A stretch of DNA of 22,150 nucleotides from Euryarchaeota archaeon UBA128. Lineage in GTDB: Archaea; Thermoplasmatota; Poseidoniia; Poseidoniales; Poseidoniaceae. Position numbers and translations under genes: made by a program. Every line of letters begins with the position of its first letter. Within the stretch, counting starts at the first letter, position 1. The notes under the pieces were generated by a model, which saw only the letters and a program-made list of their open reading frames with translations, did no database searches and was not told the DNA's origin. Shown here piece by piece: positions 16,099-22,150 of the stretch. Location: NCBI GenBank assembly GCA_002496955.1, contig DALZ01000170.1:1-22150 (forward strand), read 5' to 3'.

Positions 16099-16105
16099 TT
16101 TATTT
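16099..16105 (+). promoter_or_regulatory. TATA-like box for the AI-2E-family gene
   Basis: TTTATTT at 16099-16105 has its centre about 24 bp before the ATG at 16126. No Shine-Dalgarno is visible, so a leaderless start is likely. The assignment is by motif and spacing. Confidence 0.4.
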
Positions 16106-16125
16106 GGGTAAACCTTAGATTAACG

Positions 16126-17205
16126 ATGACTTATCAGCCAATCATGCAAGAACTGTCTAAGGTTGGCATCGATTCAAAACGAACGACTGCTGCTAGTGTA
16201 GCCATAGTCGGATTAGTCGTATATTTGGCACTCATCCACTTGAAATCAATTCTGATGCCTCTGGCTATTGCCGTATTGCTATACTTCATAATAAAACCTC
16301 CAGAGCAGTATATCTACGGTAAAATTCAAAATCGGTTTTTTTCGTACAGCACCGTGATATTGACATTTATTGTATCGGTTTACTTTATCTCAATATTCCT
16401 CTATGATAATCTATCACAATTTATTGATGATGTGCCAGAAATAACGGCTGCCTTTGAAGAAAAGCGGGCAAAGTATGCTGAATCCAATCTTTATGGCCTA
16501 GAAGCAATATTTTCTGATGCTGATATTGTTGCAGAGGTGGCCTCTCCTAGTAATATTGAGACATTTGTGCTGGCAATACTTGGTTCTCTCGGTGGATTTT
16601 TTACTACAATGGTAACTGTGTTGATATTTTTGTTGTTCATTGTATTAGAGGAACATACCATTGCCCAGAGGTTTGGGGCAGCATTTCCCAACTCTTACGA
16701 TAGAGCGAAAAAAATCGTCAGTGAGTCAACAGAATCCATCACTGCTTATGTCGTTTCAAAGGTGACATGCAGTGCTGGTCAAGCGCTGGTGATGACAATT
16801 ATCATATCGCCAATTGGTTTTGATTTACCGGGTTGGTTCCTGTTCGGTATTCTGTGTTTCTTACTTGATTTCATTCCGATTCTTGGTGCTCTTTTTGCGA
16901 CAATTCCTCCCGTGCTAATTGGTTTCATCATGCTTGAACCGCTTTCAGCAGTTTTAATGTTAGCAATGCTGATCGGCAATCAACAAGTGTTTGGGTCGTT
17001 AATAGAACCTAATCTATCTGGTGCCAAAATTGGCATATCACCATTTGTTTTGTTGCTGACTGTTATGTTGTTCTCTCAGGTTTGGGGGATTGCTGGAGCA
17101 ATTATTGGCGCCCCAATTATTATTATTGCTCGATTGATACTTGACGAAAATGAGCGAACTCGTCCTGTTGCTATGATGATGGCTAATGACGTCGAGGAAG
17201 AGTAG
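16126..17205 (+). CDS. AI-2E family (PerM/YdiK-type) membrane transporter
   Basis: A 359-residue protein with the layout of the AI-2E/PerM family: two or three N-terminal membrane helices (SVAIVGLVVYLALIHLKSIL, then MPLAIAVLLYFIIKPPEQYI), a central extracytoplasmic stretch (LSQFIDDVPEITAAFEEKRA), and four or five C-terminal helices including SGAKIGISPFVLLLTVMLF and WGIAGAIIGAPIIIIARLIL, whose P-x-x-S-G-x-x-x-x-x-x-P and G-x-x-G-x-x-G-x-P pattern is the family signature. Members are linked to autoinducer-2 export, sodium/proton exchange or unspecified efflux; substrate cannot be inferred. It starts 73 bp after pyrI and has its own TATA-like box. Confidence 0.88.
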   Translation: MTYQPIMQELSKVGIDSKRTTAASVAIVGLVVYLALIHLKSILMPLAIAVLLYFIIKPPEQYIYGKIQNRFFSYSTVILTFIVSVYFISIFLYDNLSQFIDDVPEITAAFEEKRAKYAESNLYGLEAIFSDADIVAEVASPSNIETFVLAILGSLGGFFTTMVTVLIFLLFIVLEEHTIAQRFGAAFPNSYDRAKKIVSESTESITAYVVSKVTCSAGQALVMTIIISPIGFDLPGWFLFGILCFLLDFIPILGALFATIPPVLIGFIMLEPLSAVLMLAMLIGNQQVFGSLIEPNLSGAKIGISPFVLLLTVMLFSQVWGIAGAIIGAPIIIIARLILDENERTRPVAMMMANDVEEE

Positions 17206-17318
17206 ACCAATCACAAATTAGGCCTAGGAATTGTCAGGAATTTTGCTGATACAACCTAATTGATTTAATCAGCGAGGTTTCAAAACCTAGTAAATTTCGC
17301 TACTTTGCAGGCTCAGAC
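17206..17318. terminator. Convergent intergenic region with a 14-bp inverted repeat
   Basis: This 113-bp gap separates two convergent genes. It contains AGGTTT-CA-AAACCT at 17275-17288, a perfect 6-bp-stem inverted repeat, plus AT-rich near-palindromes (TGATTTAATCA, 17260-17270). There is no long T-run on either strand. It is probably a bidirectional 3' end region; no gene is visible. Confidence 0.3.
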
Positions 17319-17684
17319 TTAGTTAATCTCGATTGTGAATATGATAAGAATCATGAATATGGTAAAGATTAATGCTAGCAATGTATTAATTGCCATGGTT
17401 ATTTTTGTAGACAGGGTTGAATGACCACGAGCCGATTTCCAATCGGCGTGCTGTGCATTGTGTACAAGGTCAATTATGAGCGATGAGATGATTGTTATAC
17501 AAAGTAAAATAATGCCAATCTGCGAAATTAGCCATGAACCCTCTTGCTCTAAACCAATGACAAATGTTGGTATGGATATCAGTGCCCCTATACCAAAAAC
17601 TAACAGGGAAATTAGTCTTAATTTATTTGATGGTGCCATATCATCGTTAACGATTTGGTTTGAAACTGAATCAAACTGTGACAT
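17319..17684 (-). CDS. Small three-helix membrane protein, unrecognised
   Basis: A 121-residue protein with a hydrophilic, acidic N-terminus of about 20 residues and three hydrophobic segments near 22-43, 50-73 and 94-118; a positively charged, histidine-containing loop (NAQHADWKSARGHST) links the second and third. I recognise no family. AGGTGG at 17689-17694 (minus strand) lies four bases before the ATG and supports the start. It follows the NTF2-like gene at 17720 on the same strand by 35 bp and could be read with it. Confidence 0.65.
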   Translation of the reverse strand: MSQFDSVSNQIVNDDMAPSNKLRLISLLVFGIGALISIPTFVIGLEQEGSWLISQIGIILLCITIISSLIIDLVHNAQHADWKSARGHSTLSTKITMAINTLLALIFTIFMILIIFTIEIN

Positions 17685-17719
17685 ATATCCACCTATTATA
17701 ATTCAATCGCTGGATAAAA

Positions 17720-18184
17720 TTACTCAGATTCCGCAGGCATTGATGAGTGATGCAATTGGATTCTAGGGTTGCCCTCTTCATCTTGAATGTAGCAAAATGT
17801 GTATTCAACTTTCACTTCACCGCCATCAGGTCCGGTGAAGAAATAATTGCCCATTGCTAGAGCAGTCTTACCATCAACAATGACATCAGTATTTTCAAAC
17901 CTTACTTTTGACCAGCCTTTTATCGCAAAACCTTGGTCTTCTGGACATGCATTGTTTGATGCCACAAAGTAGGATAATGCAGTATCAAACGTGGGTCTGA
18001 ATTGGTCAATTGCTGCTAGTGTTGGTTTGAATAATACTGGGCCTAGCTGATATGCGTAAAGGGTGTTAACATGTTCAGTTGCTATACCAACATAATCGCC
18101 TCCGTTGCTATGTGCCTCAGCGATTGCTACAATCCCATCGCCCCATGCTTGCTGTGCCCGTTCAACATCTGTCACACTCATCAT
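17720..18184 (-). CDS. NTF2-like (SnoaL/CaMKII-association-type fold) protein
   Basis: A 154-residue soluble protein with the NTF2-like cone fold pattern: an N-terminal helix (RAQQAWGDGIVAIAEAH), a segment QLGPVLFKPTLAAIDQFRPT, then alternating strands GWSKVRFENTDVIVDGKTAL, AMGNYFFTGPDGGEVKVEYT, and a terminal IQLHHSSMP. The closing H-H-S-S-x-P and the VLFKPT/QFRPT segment recur in a widespread bacterial family of NTF2-like proteins whose database names are unreliable; I would not give it an enzymatic role. Two tandem ATG codons (18184, 18181) are possible starts, with GGAG about 10 nt upstream. It diverges from a second NTF2-like gene at 18276. Confidence 0.75.
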   Translation of the reverse strand: MMSVTDVERAQQAWGDGIVAIAEAHSNGGDYVGIATEHVNTLYAYQLGPVLFKPTLAAIDQFRPTFDTALSYFVASNNACPEDQGFAIKGWSKVRFENTDVIVDGKTALAMGNYFFTGPDGGEVKVEYTFCYIQDEEGNPRIQLHHSSMPAESE

Positions 18185-18206
18185 CTCTGTTCATCTCCGT
18201 TCTGCG

Positions 18207-18252
18207 GTCGACTAGGCAACTTATGATTTTTTTAATCGTCGACTGGTTTAAG
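18207..18252. promoter_or_regulatory. Divergent promoter with twin GTCGACT boxes
   Basis: GTCGACT occurs at 18207-18213 and again at 18238-18244, 31 bp apart, each containing the palindrome GTCGAC. The second box sits directly upstream of TTTAAG (18247-18252), a TATA-like element 27 bp before the ATG at 18276. The first box lies near the likely start of the minus-strand message, whose TATA-like run is the A/T tract at 18226-18235. The layout suggests one regulator acting on both genes. Sequence positions are seen; regulation is inference. Confidence 0.45.
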
Positions 18253-18275
18253 CACCGAGTAACGCTGGGTACGTC

Positions 18276-18626
18276 ATGTCAATAATTACTGCATATAACG
18301 AGGCCTGGGAAAACGGAGATGTCGACGCTCTTGGAGCATTGATTCACGATGATTGTGTGTTCAATCCACATGTTGGTGGTATCACGTTCAGTAAGTCAGA
18401 TATTTTGGGTTTTGCTGGCGGAGAGGGTAGACCAAAGTCTGAAGCAAATCGAGTTCTGTTTGAAAATGATGAAGTGGGTGTCGCTCACTCAGTGGTCCAC
18501 TTCGCAAACGGCTCAACCTCTGAGGCAGTATTGTCGTTTATGAGATTCAAAGACGGGAAGATTGTTTCAATGGAAACTGGGGCAACACCACTATCTGATG
18601 ATTACAAACTGGTTGGGCAAGATTGA
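18276..18626 (+). CDS. NTF2-like/SnoaL-like domain protein
   Basis: A 116-residue single-domain protein with the NTF2/SnoaL pattern: helix IITAYNEAWENGDVDALGAL, then IHDDCVFNPHVGG, a short helix (FSKSDILGFAGG), and curved strands NRVLFENDEVGVAHSVVHFA, TSEAVLSFMRFKDGKIVSME. The D-D-x-x-F-x-P-H segment resembles ligand-pocket residues of polyketide-cyclase-like members, but the fold is shared by enzymes and binding proteins, so the role is open. Transcription is probably leaderless. It diverges from the other NTF2-like gene and its stop is 2 nt from the stop of the convergent tRNA thiolase gene. Confidence 0.75.
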   Translation: MSIITAYNEAWENGDVDALGALIHDDCVFNPHVGGITFSKSDILGFAGGEGRPKSEANRVLFENDEVGVAHSVVHFANGSTSEAVLSFMRFKDGKIVSMETGATPLSDDYKLVGQD

Positions 18627-18628
18627 TT

Positions 18629-19693
18629 CTAGTTGTCTAACTCTCTAGTCAACATATCTCGCATTTCACATGCCTTACAACGGTTATTTGATGTCATAGA
18701 AAAACAAACCGGGCATTCCTTGGGCGGGTTTGGTCGCTTCTCACTACCACCCAATTCAAGAATTTGATTTCTAAGCTCCTTCATGTTATCAGCCATCCTA
18801 ACCAAACCATGGCGTGTTCCAGGGACATCTGCTTCCATCGTGGCAACCATTTCTCTGTGACGCCAACGCAGGGCGCCTCTAGCATGTGGGCACTCTTCGT
18901 GATGGATTGGCAGGTTTTTGTGAACGGCATACAGATGCACTTCTTGCTCAGGTATCCATCTCAGAGGCACGATTCTAGGTGGTAGACCATCGATTGGGGT
19001 TGTTGTATGAGGGGCTAATCTAAGGGTTCGCTCTAAGTCACCATTTGACATATTCATCAACACAGTTTGTGCCATGTCATCAAGATTATGCCCTAAAGCC
19101 ATGACATCAGCGTCAATTTTTGAAGCCAAGTGATTGATGCCCTGTCGCCGAAAAACTCCGCAATATGAGCATGGCATACTTGGTGCACTGGGGTTGGTGG
19201 CTTTCATTCCGGGAATAAGTTCAGCTACAGTGTCCATTTCTTCAAAACCCAATTCCTTGTAGGTAACGGTGACAAATTCGACACCAAGCGTTTCACACAA
19301 ATCCATCGCACACTGTAGTGAAGGAGGCCGGTATCCCTCAATACCCTCATCCACAGTGCCCGCTATGATAGTAACATCAGGGCGGACGCCAAGGATATCA
19401 ACCAGTAATTCCAACAGTGCAGCAGAATCCTTTCCCCCGGAAATTGCGACGAATATTGTTGTATGTGTACCTTTTTTGAGAATTAATTGTTTGCGTAGCT
19501 CTTTTGCCACCTTTTTTCTGATCGATTTTGCCAGATGATGGCCACAAAGGACCCGTCCGGAGTATGCCTGCTCGACCACAGCAGCTTTGCCGCAGACGTC
19601 ACATGACGGAATTTCAAGTCCCCCAAGTTTGTCTGCCATGATTGCCCGTGTTACTGATGTGGTTTGAGTTAATCGCTCTGATTTGGCGGCCAT
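18629..19693 (-). CDS. tRNA 2-thiolation protein, TtuA/Ncs6 (ATPBD3) family
   Basis: A PP-loop ATP pyrophosphatase that thiolates a tRNA uridine through an adenylated intermediate. With the start used here, residues 31-53 carry a zinc finger (CDVCG then CGHH), 85-90 the PP-loop SGGKDS, 175-178 the PCSYC pair and later HEECPH that in TtuA ligate an iron-sulphur cluster, LGHNLDDMAQTVLMN follows as the conserved domain motif, and the C-terminus has a second zinc finger (CPVC, CKAC). The frame is open to a TTG at 19819, but residues before 19693 are AT-rich and unlike the family. ATG 19639 is also possible and starts close to the first zinc finger. The sulphur carrier partner is not in the window. 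Confidence 0.9.
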   Translation of the reverse strand: MAAKSERLTQTTSVTRAIMADKLGGLEIPSCDVCGKAAVVEQAYSGRVLCGHHLAKSIRKKVAKELRKQLILKKGTHTTIFVAISGGKDSAALLELLVDILGVRPDVTIIAGTVDEGIEGYRPPSLQCAMDLCETLGVEFVTVTYKELGFEEMDTVAELIPGMKATNPSAPSMPCSYCGVFRRQGINHLASKIDADVMALGHNLDDMAQTVLMNMSNGDLERTLRLAPHTTTPIDGLPPRIVPLRWIPEQEVHLYAVHKNLPIHHEECPHARGALRWRHREMVATMEADVPGTRHGLVRMADNMKELRNQILELGGSEKRPNPPKECPVCFSMTSNNRCKACEMRDMLTRELDN

Positions 19694-19950
19694 GTGTGAA
19701 ACCACTACTGCTAAATAATCCAATTTAAAATTTGATTTTTCAATTGTAAAATCAGTTTTGCTTGGAACGATCAATTGTTCCATATTAATGAGAGAATTCT
19801 CGCGGATATTAGTCGTCAAATGGGTTTCCGCGTAATAGTAAATCTGAAAACCAGTTGGAAATTTGATTTTACCCGCTAAATCCCCCCGTAGGGGGGAAAA
19901 AACGCAAAACTTCTTGAAGGCTACAACGGTGAGGCAAGGTTTGAGCGACT
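19694..19950. promoter_or_regulatory. Divergent AT-rich intergenic region with a C6-GTA-G6 hairpin
   Basis: This region separates the tRNA thiolase (minus) from the Roadblock gene (plus). It holds AT-rich TATA-like candidates for the minus strand (19712-19731), two CAATTG hexamers (19741-19746, 19772-19777), the 10-bp palindrome GAGAATTCTC (19792-19801), and TCCCCCC-GTA-GGGGGGA (19881-19897), a perfect 7-bp stem in otherwise AT-rich DNA, followed by an A-run. No gene is evident here beyond the alternative 5' extension of the thiolase. Confidence 0.45.
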
Positions 19951-20298
19951 ATGCTGCAACGGGTTTTAGCCAATTTGGTAAAGACAGAAGGTGTTGAACA
20001 GGCGATGCTTCTGGATGAACGTGGGTCTTTGCTTGCTTGCGTCGGCAATGAAGGTAAGGTCCCGCCAACGGAATCCGCCATTCAAGCCACAAATATTGCG
20101 ATTGAGTTATCTGCCGCCCTTGATTTAGGAGAGTTGTATGAAATTTGGTGTGAGGGTGATGATAACCATCGAATGATGATCGATATTGCCCGCCCGGGAC
20201 GTATAGTAGTTCTCACAGGCAGTAATGGCCGTCTGGCTAGATGGCGTCATGCCCTTGATCGAAACCGCAGAATAATTGCAACCACCCCCCAGATGTGA
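19951..20298 (+). CDS. Roadblock/LC7-domain protein
   Basis: A 115-residue protein that is almost wholly one Roadblock/LC7 domain: an N-terminal helix (LQRVLANLVKTEGVEQAMLL), the hallmark turn DERGSLLACVGNE, a long central helix (AIQATNIAIELSAALDLGEL), and paired strands YEIWCEGDDNHRMMIDIA and GRIVVLTGSNGRLARWRHAL. Such proteins dimerise and bind or regulate small Ras-like GTPases (MglB, dynein light chain LC7). No GTPase gene is visible in the window. It is followed after 4 nt by a larger protein with another Roadblock-like domain, so the two are almost certainly co-transcribed and may work together. No close Shine-Dalgarno is present. Confidence 0.78.
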   Translation: MLQRVLANLVKTEGVEQAMLLDERGSLLACVGNEGKVPPTESAIQATNIAIELSAALDLGELYEIWCEGDDNHRMMIDIARPGRIVVLTGSNGRLARWRHALDRNRRIIATTPQM

Positions 20299-20302
20299 TA
20301 GA

Positions 20303-22150
20303 ATGTTTGATTTACCAAGAGGAGTAAGAGTAGAAGAAGAAATTGATGTGTCCGAAGGAGTGATACAACCATTTGCTCACGGTGTGATAAGCACCTGGAT
20401 TGGTAAACGGAAAACCCCCTCAGGTCATAGAATTGTGCGTGCGGGTAGGATGGTTGGATATTTAGCTGAGAGCACTAAGGCTTCGATATTGTTGGGTGGT
20501 GCAGAGGCAAAAACTAGGTTGCTTGAGATAGAAGCTGAGGGGATGTGTCGATTTGAAGCAGAATCATATTCTCTAGCAGGGTTAGGGGCAATCGCTGAGA
20601 TAATTCCCGAGGCGTTTGAACATCCAGCAGACGCTCAGGGATTGTTGGTAAGGGGCGATTCTGTCGAGCGCTTGTTATCTCGAGACCTTTCAGTTGTGTT
20701 GGCTAATTTGGTGCAAAATATTACTGTCAGAGGGGCTATTGCCGTCGACTCAGGCATGCTCATTGATTCAGCAGGCGACTTACCGATTGATGGAGATGAA
20801 CTTGCTAAGCAGGTTGGTGAGACCATTGTGGGCAGAGAGAAACTCGCTAAGGGACTTGGTTTCAAAGATAGTGGACATTGGACCCTGCATACTGGTGACG
20901 GAGCATTGCTTCTAGCCCATACGGGGGAAATCGCTATCGCCGTGTGGACTGAAGCAAATGCCAATCATACTAGATTACTAAACGCAGCAGTGGCGGCCTT
21001 AGAAGGCGAGATTACCGAACCAGTTGCAACCAGTGAGCCAATACCAGACGGCTTCATACTCAGAGAGGGCAAAGGTGGTGCTGATGCAGTTTTGTCAATG
21101 CTTACCGACGCTATGGAAGAAGAGGTTACAGGCCATATTCAAGCTGGTAAATCATCTAAGGCAGTGAGTTTATTGCTCACAAAGGGTGTGCCTGTCGGAA
21201 TTTATGCTCCTGCGGTCGAATCTTTCGAAGAGGCCATGTTAGGATTGACAGAGGCAAAGCGAGTGCTCCGCCTGCACAGATTACCAGCGGGAACAATTCT
21301 ATCCAAACAGTCTGGTACTGTCCACGACTTTTCTTTATCTTATTTCAGTGATTTATTGGTGACGGTAAGAACGAGATCGGATAGTCGACGAGCAAATCTT
21401 GCCAACCGACTGAGTAATCTAATCGGTTTTGAAATAGGGATGGAAAATCTACGAATTGCGCGAGCAAAAGCAAAATTCTCTCAAATCTCAGATGTTGTTG
21501 TCAAAGGATTAGACGAGGTAGAAGTTGCACCAGTTCCGGGTATTGATGCAGGCTTAAGGCGAAGACTCGAGGCTGCAGAACTGCACATAGATGAATTAAA
21601 GAAGGAAAAATCCTTGTTATCCAATAAATTATCCGAATCAGAAACTTCTAGGAAGGCCGCAGAAATCAAAACCAGAGAAGCGGTGGAAACTAGAAACATC
21701 CAACTTGAAAGTGTAGAGAATGTTAACTCTGAAATTAACTCTATGCAAGTGCAGTTAGCTGAAGCGAGAAATCGACAAGAAGAGGCAGAATCACGGTCCG
21801 AAAAATTAGTCAGGCGAGTTAATGAACTTGAACATCAGGTAAGCGTCAGAGCAACAGAGTTGGCTAAGGCTTTGGGAGAAACAGAATCAAGTGATAAGTT
21901 ACGAGCGTCTATTGAAGAGATGGCGCTCAAGGAAGCGGGTTTGAATGCAGACCTAAACGACGCAAGCGAGAAACTCTCAAGCATACGACAACAAACAGAG
22001 GATGGTGAGAGACGCCTAAGGGTTCTGCAGGAGCAGGTTGACGCGACCAGAGAGCGCTACGCGAGAGCTCAAGCAGAAGCGATGAAGGAAGAAGAGAAAG
22101 TAAACAGGAGCAAATCAGAACTTGAGATTATCGAGTCTGAAGCAAAAGTT
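20303..22150 (+). CDS. Large protein with duplicated uncharacterised domain, Roadblock-like domain and long coiled coil; open at right edge
   Basis: The frame runs 616 codons from ATG 20303 to the window end without a stop. Residues 1-115 hold a globular domain (HGVISTWIGKRKTPSGHRIV, AGRMVGYLAES, LLGGAEAKTRLLEIEAEG) that somewhat resembles archaeal DUF2226-type sequences (weak). Residues 139-236 look like a Roadblock/LC7 domain (AIAVDSGMLIDSAGDLPIDG, then WTLHTGDGALLLAHTGEIAI). Residues 280-350 repeat the first domain's pattern (KGVPVGIYAP, LGLTEAKRVLRLHRLPAG). From about residue 417 to the end the sequence is a charged heptad-like coiled coil (LEAAELHIDELKKEKSLLSN and onward, rich in E, K, A, L) of at least 200 residues. 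There are no membrane helices or signal peptide, so it is probably cytoplasmic. I do not recognise the full protein; a structural or polarity-related role linked to the preceding Roadblock protein is inference. Confidence 0.75.
   Translation, partial: MFDLPRGVRVEEEIDVSEGVIQPFAHGVISTWIGKRKTPSGHRIVRAGRMVGYLAESTKASILLGGAEAKTRLLEIEAEGMCRFEAESYSLAGLGAIAEIIPEAFEHPADAQGLLVRGDSVERLLSRDLSVVLANLVQNITVRGAIAVDSGMLIDSAGDLPIDGDELAKQVGETIVGREKLAKGLGFKDSGHWTLHTGDGALLLAHTGEIAIAVWTEANANHTRLLNAAVAALEGEITEPVATSEPIPDGFILREGKGGADAVLSMLTDAMEEEVTGHIQAGKSSKAVSLLLTKGVPVGIYAPAVESFEEAMLGLTEAKRVLRLHRLPAGTILSKQSGTVHDFSLSYFSDLLVTVRTRSDSRRANLANRLSNLIGFEIGMENLRIARAKAKFSQISDVVVKGLDEVEVAPVPGIDAGLRRRLEAAELHIDELKKEKSLLSNKLSESETSRKAAEIKTREAVETRNIQLESVENVNSEINSMQVQLAEARNRQEEAESRSEKLVRRVNELEHQVSVRATELAKALGETESSDKLRASIEEMALKEAGLNADLNDASEKLSSIRQQTEDGERRLRVLQEQVDATRERYARAQAEAMKEEEKVNRSKSELEIIESEAKV

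Noticed and set aside
1..22150. CRISPR arrays, tRNA genes, insertion sequences or phage genes
   Set aside because: No regularly spaced repeats, cloverleaf-like sequence, transposase or integrase motifs, or terminal inverted repeats were found by reading both strands.

Overview
The window looks like a chromosomal segment from a free-living, aerobic, heterotrophic archaeon, most likely a marine Poseidoniales (Marine Group II) euryarchaeon or a close relative. The evidence is archaeal marker families: a geranylgeranyl-reductase-type flavoprotein, a DUF63 membrane protein, a long-type archaeal FKBP, a separate PyrB/PyrI pair, and a TtuA/Ncs6-type tRNA thiolase. Several genes also have an archaeal TATA-like box about 24-27 bp upstream of the start codon, as expected for leaderless transcripts, while others use strong GGAGG ribosome-binding sites. 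The taxonomic label is inference. I see no tRNA, rRNA, CRISPR array, insertion sequence or integrase.

Layout. (1) 1-1933 (-) is a UbiD-family decarboxylase that runs off the left edge. It diverges from a geranylgeranyl reductase-type oxidoreductase (2027-3262), which is followed by a CcmF-type haem lyase (3326-5833); together they suggest quinone/lipid and respiratory-chain maturation. (2) 5903-8197 holds a long FKBP with a C-terminal SAP domain and a DUF63 membrane protein. (3) 8254-12741 is a leucine-catabolism-like cluster in the order carboxyltransferase beta, enoyl-CoA hydratase, biotin carboxylase, biotin carrier. This matches the liuB-liuC-liuD order of methylcrotonyl-CoA carboxylase loci, with the alpha subunit split in two. 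(4) 12742-14502 (-) is an unrecognised protein with six predicted membrane helices and a long helical arm. (5) 14599-16052 is pyrB-pyrI, the aspartate transcarbamoylase subunits, translationally overlapped. (6) 16126-17205 is an AI-2E-family membrane protein. (7) 17319-18626 holds a small three-helix membrane protein and two divergent NTF2-like proteins that share a promoter region with twin GTCGACT boxes. (8) 18629-19693 (-) is a TtuA/Ncs6 tRNA thiolase. (9) 19951-22150 is a Roadblock/LC7 protein followed 4 nt later by a large open-ended protein with a second Roadblock-like domain, an apparently duplicated uncharacterised domain and a long coiled coil.

Most genes are housekeeping or central metabolism. 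The most original material is the Roadblock/coiled-coil pair at the right edge, the membrane-anchored helical-arm protein at 12742-14502, the FKBP-SAP fusion, and several compact promoter regions with paired palindromic or repeated boxes.
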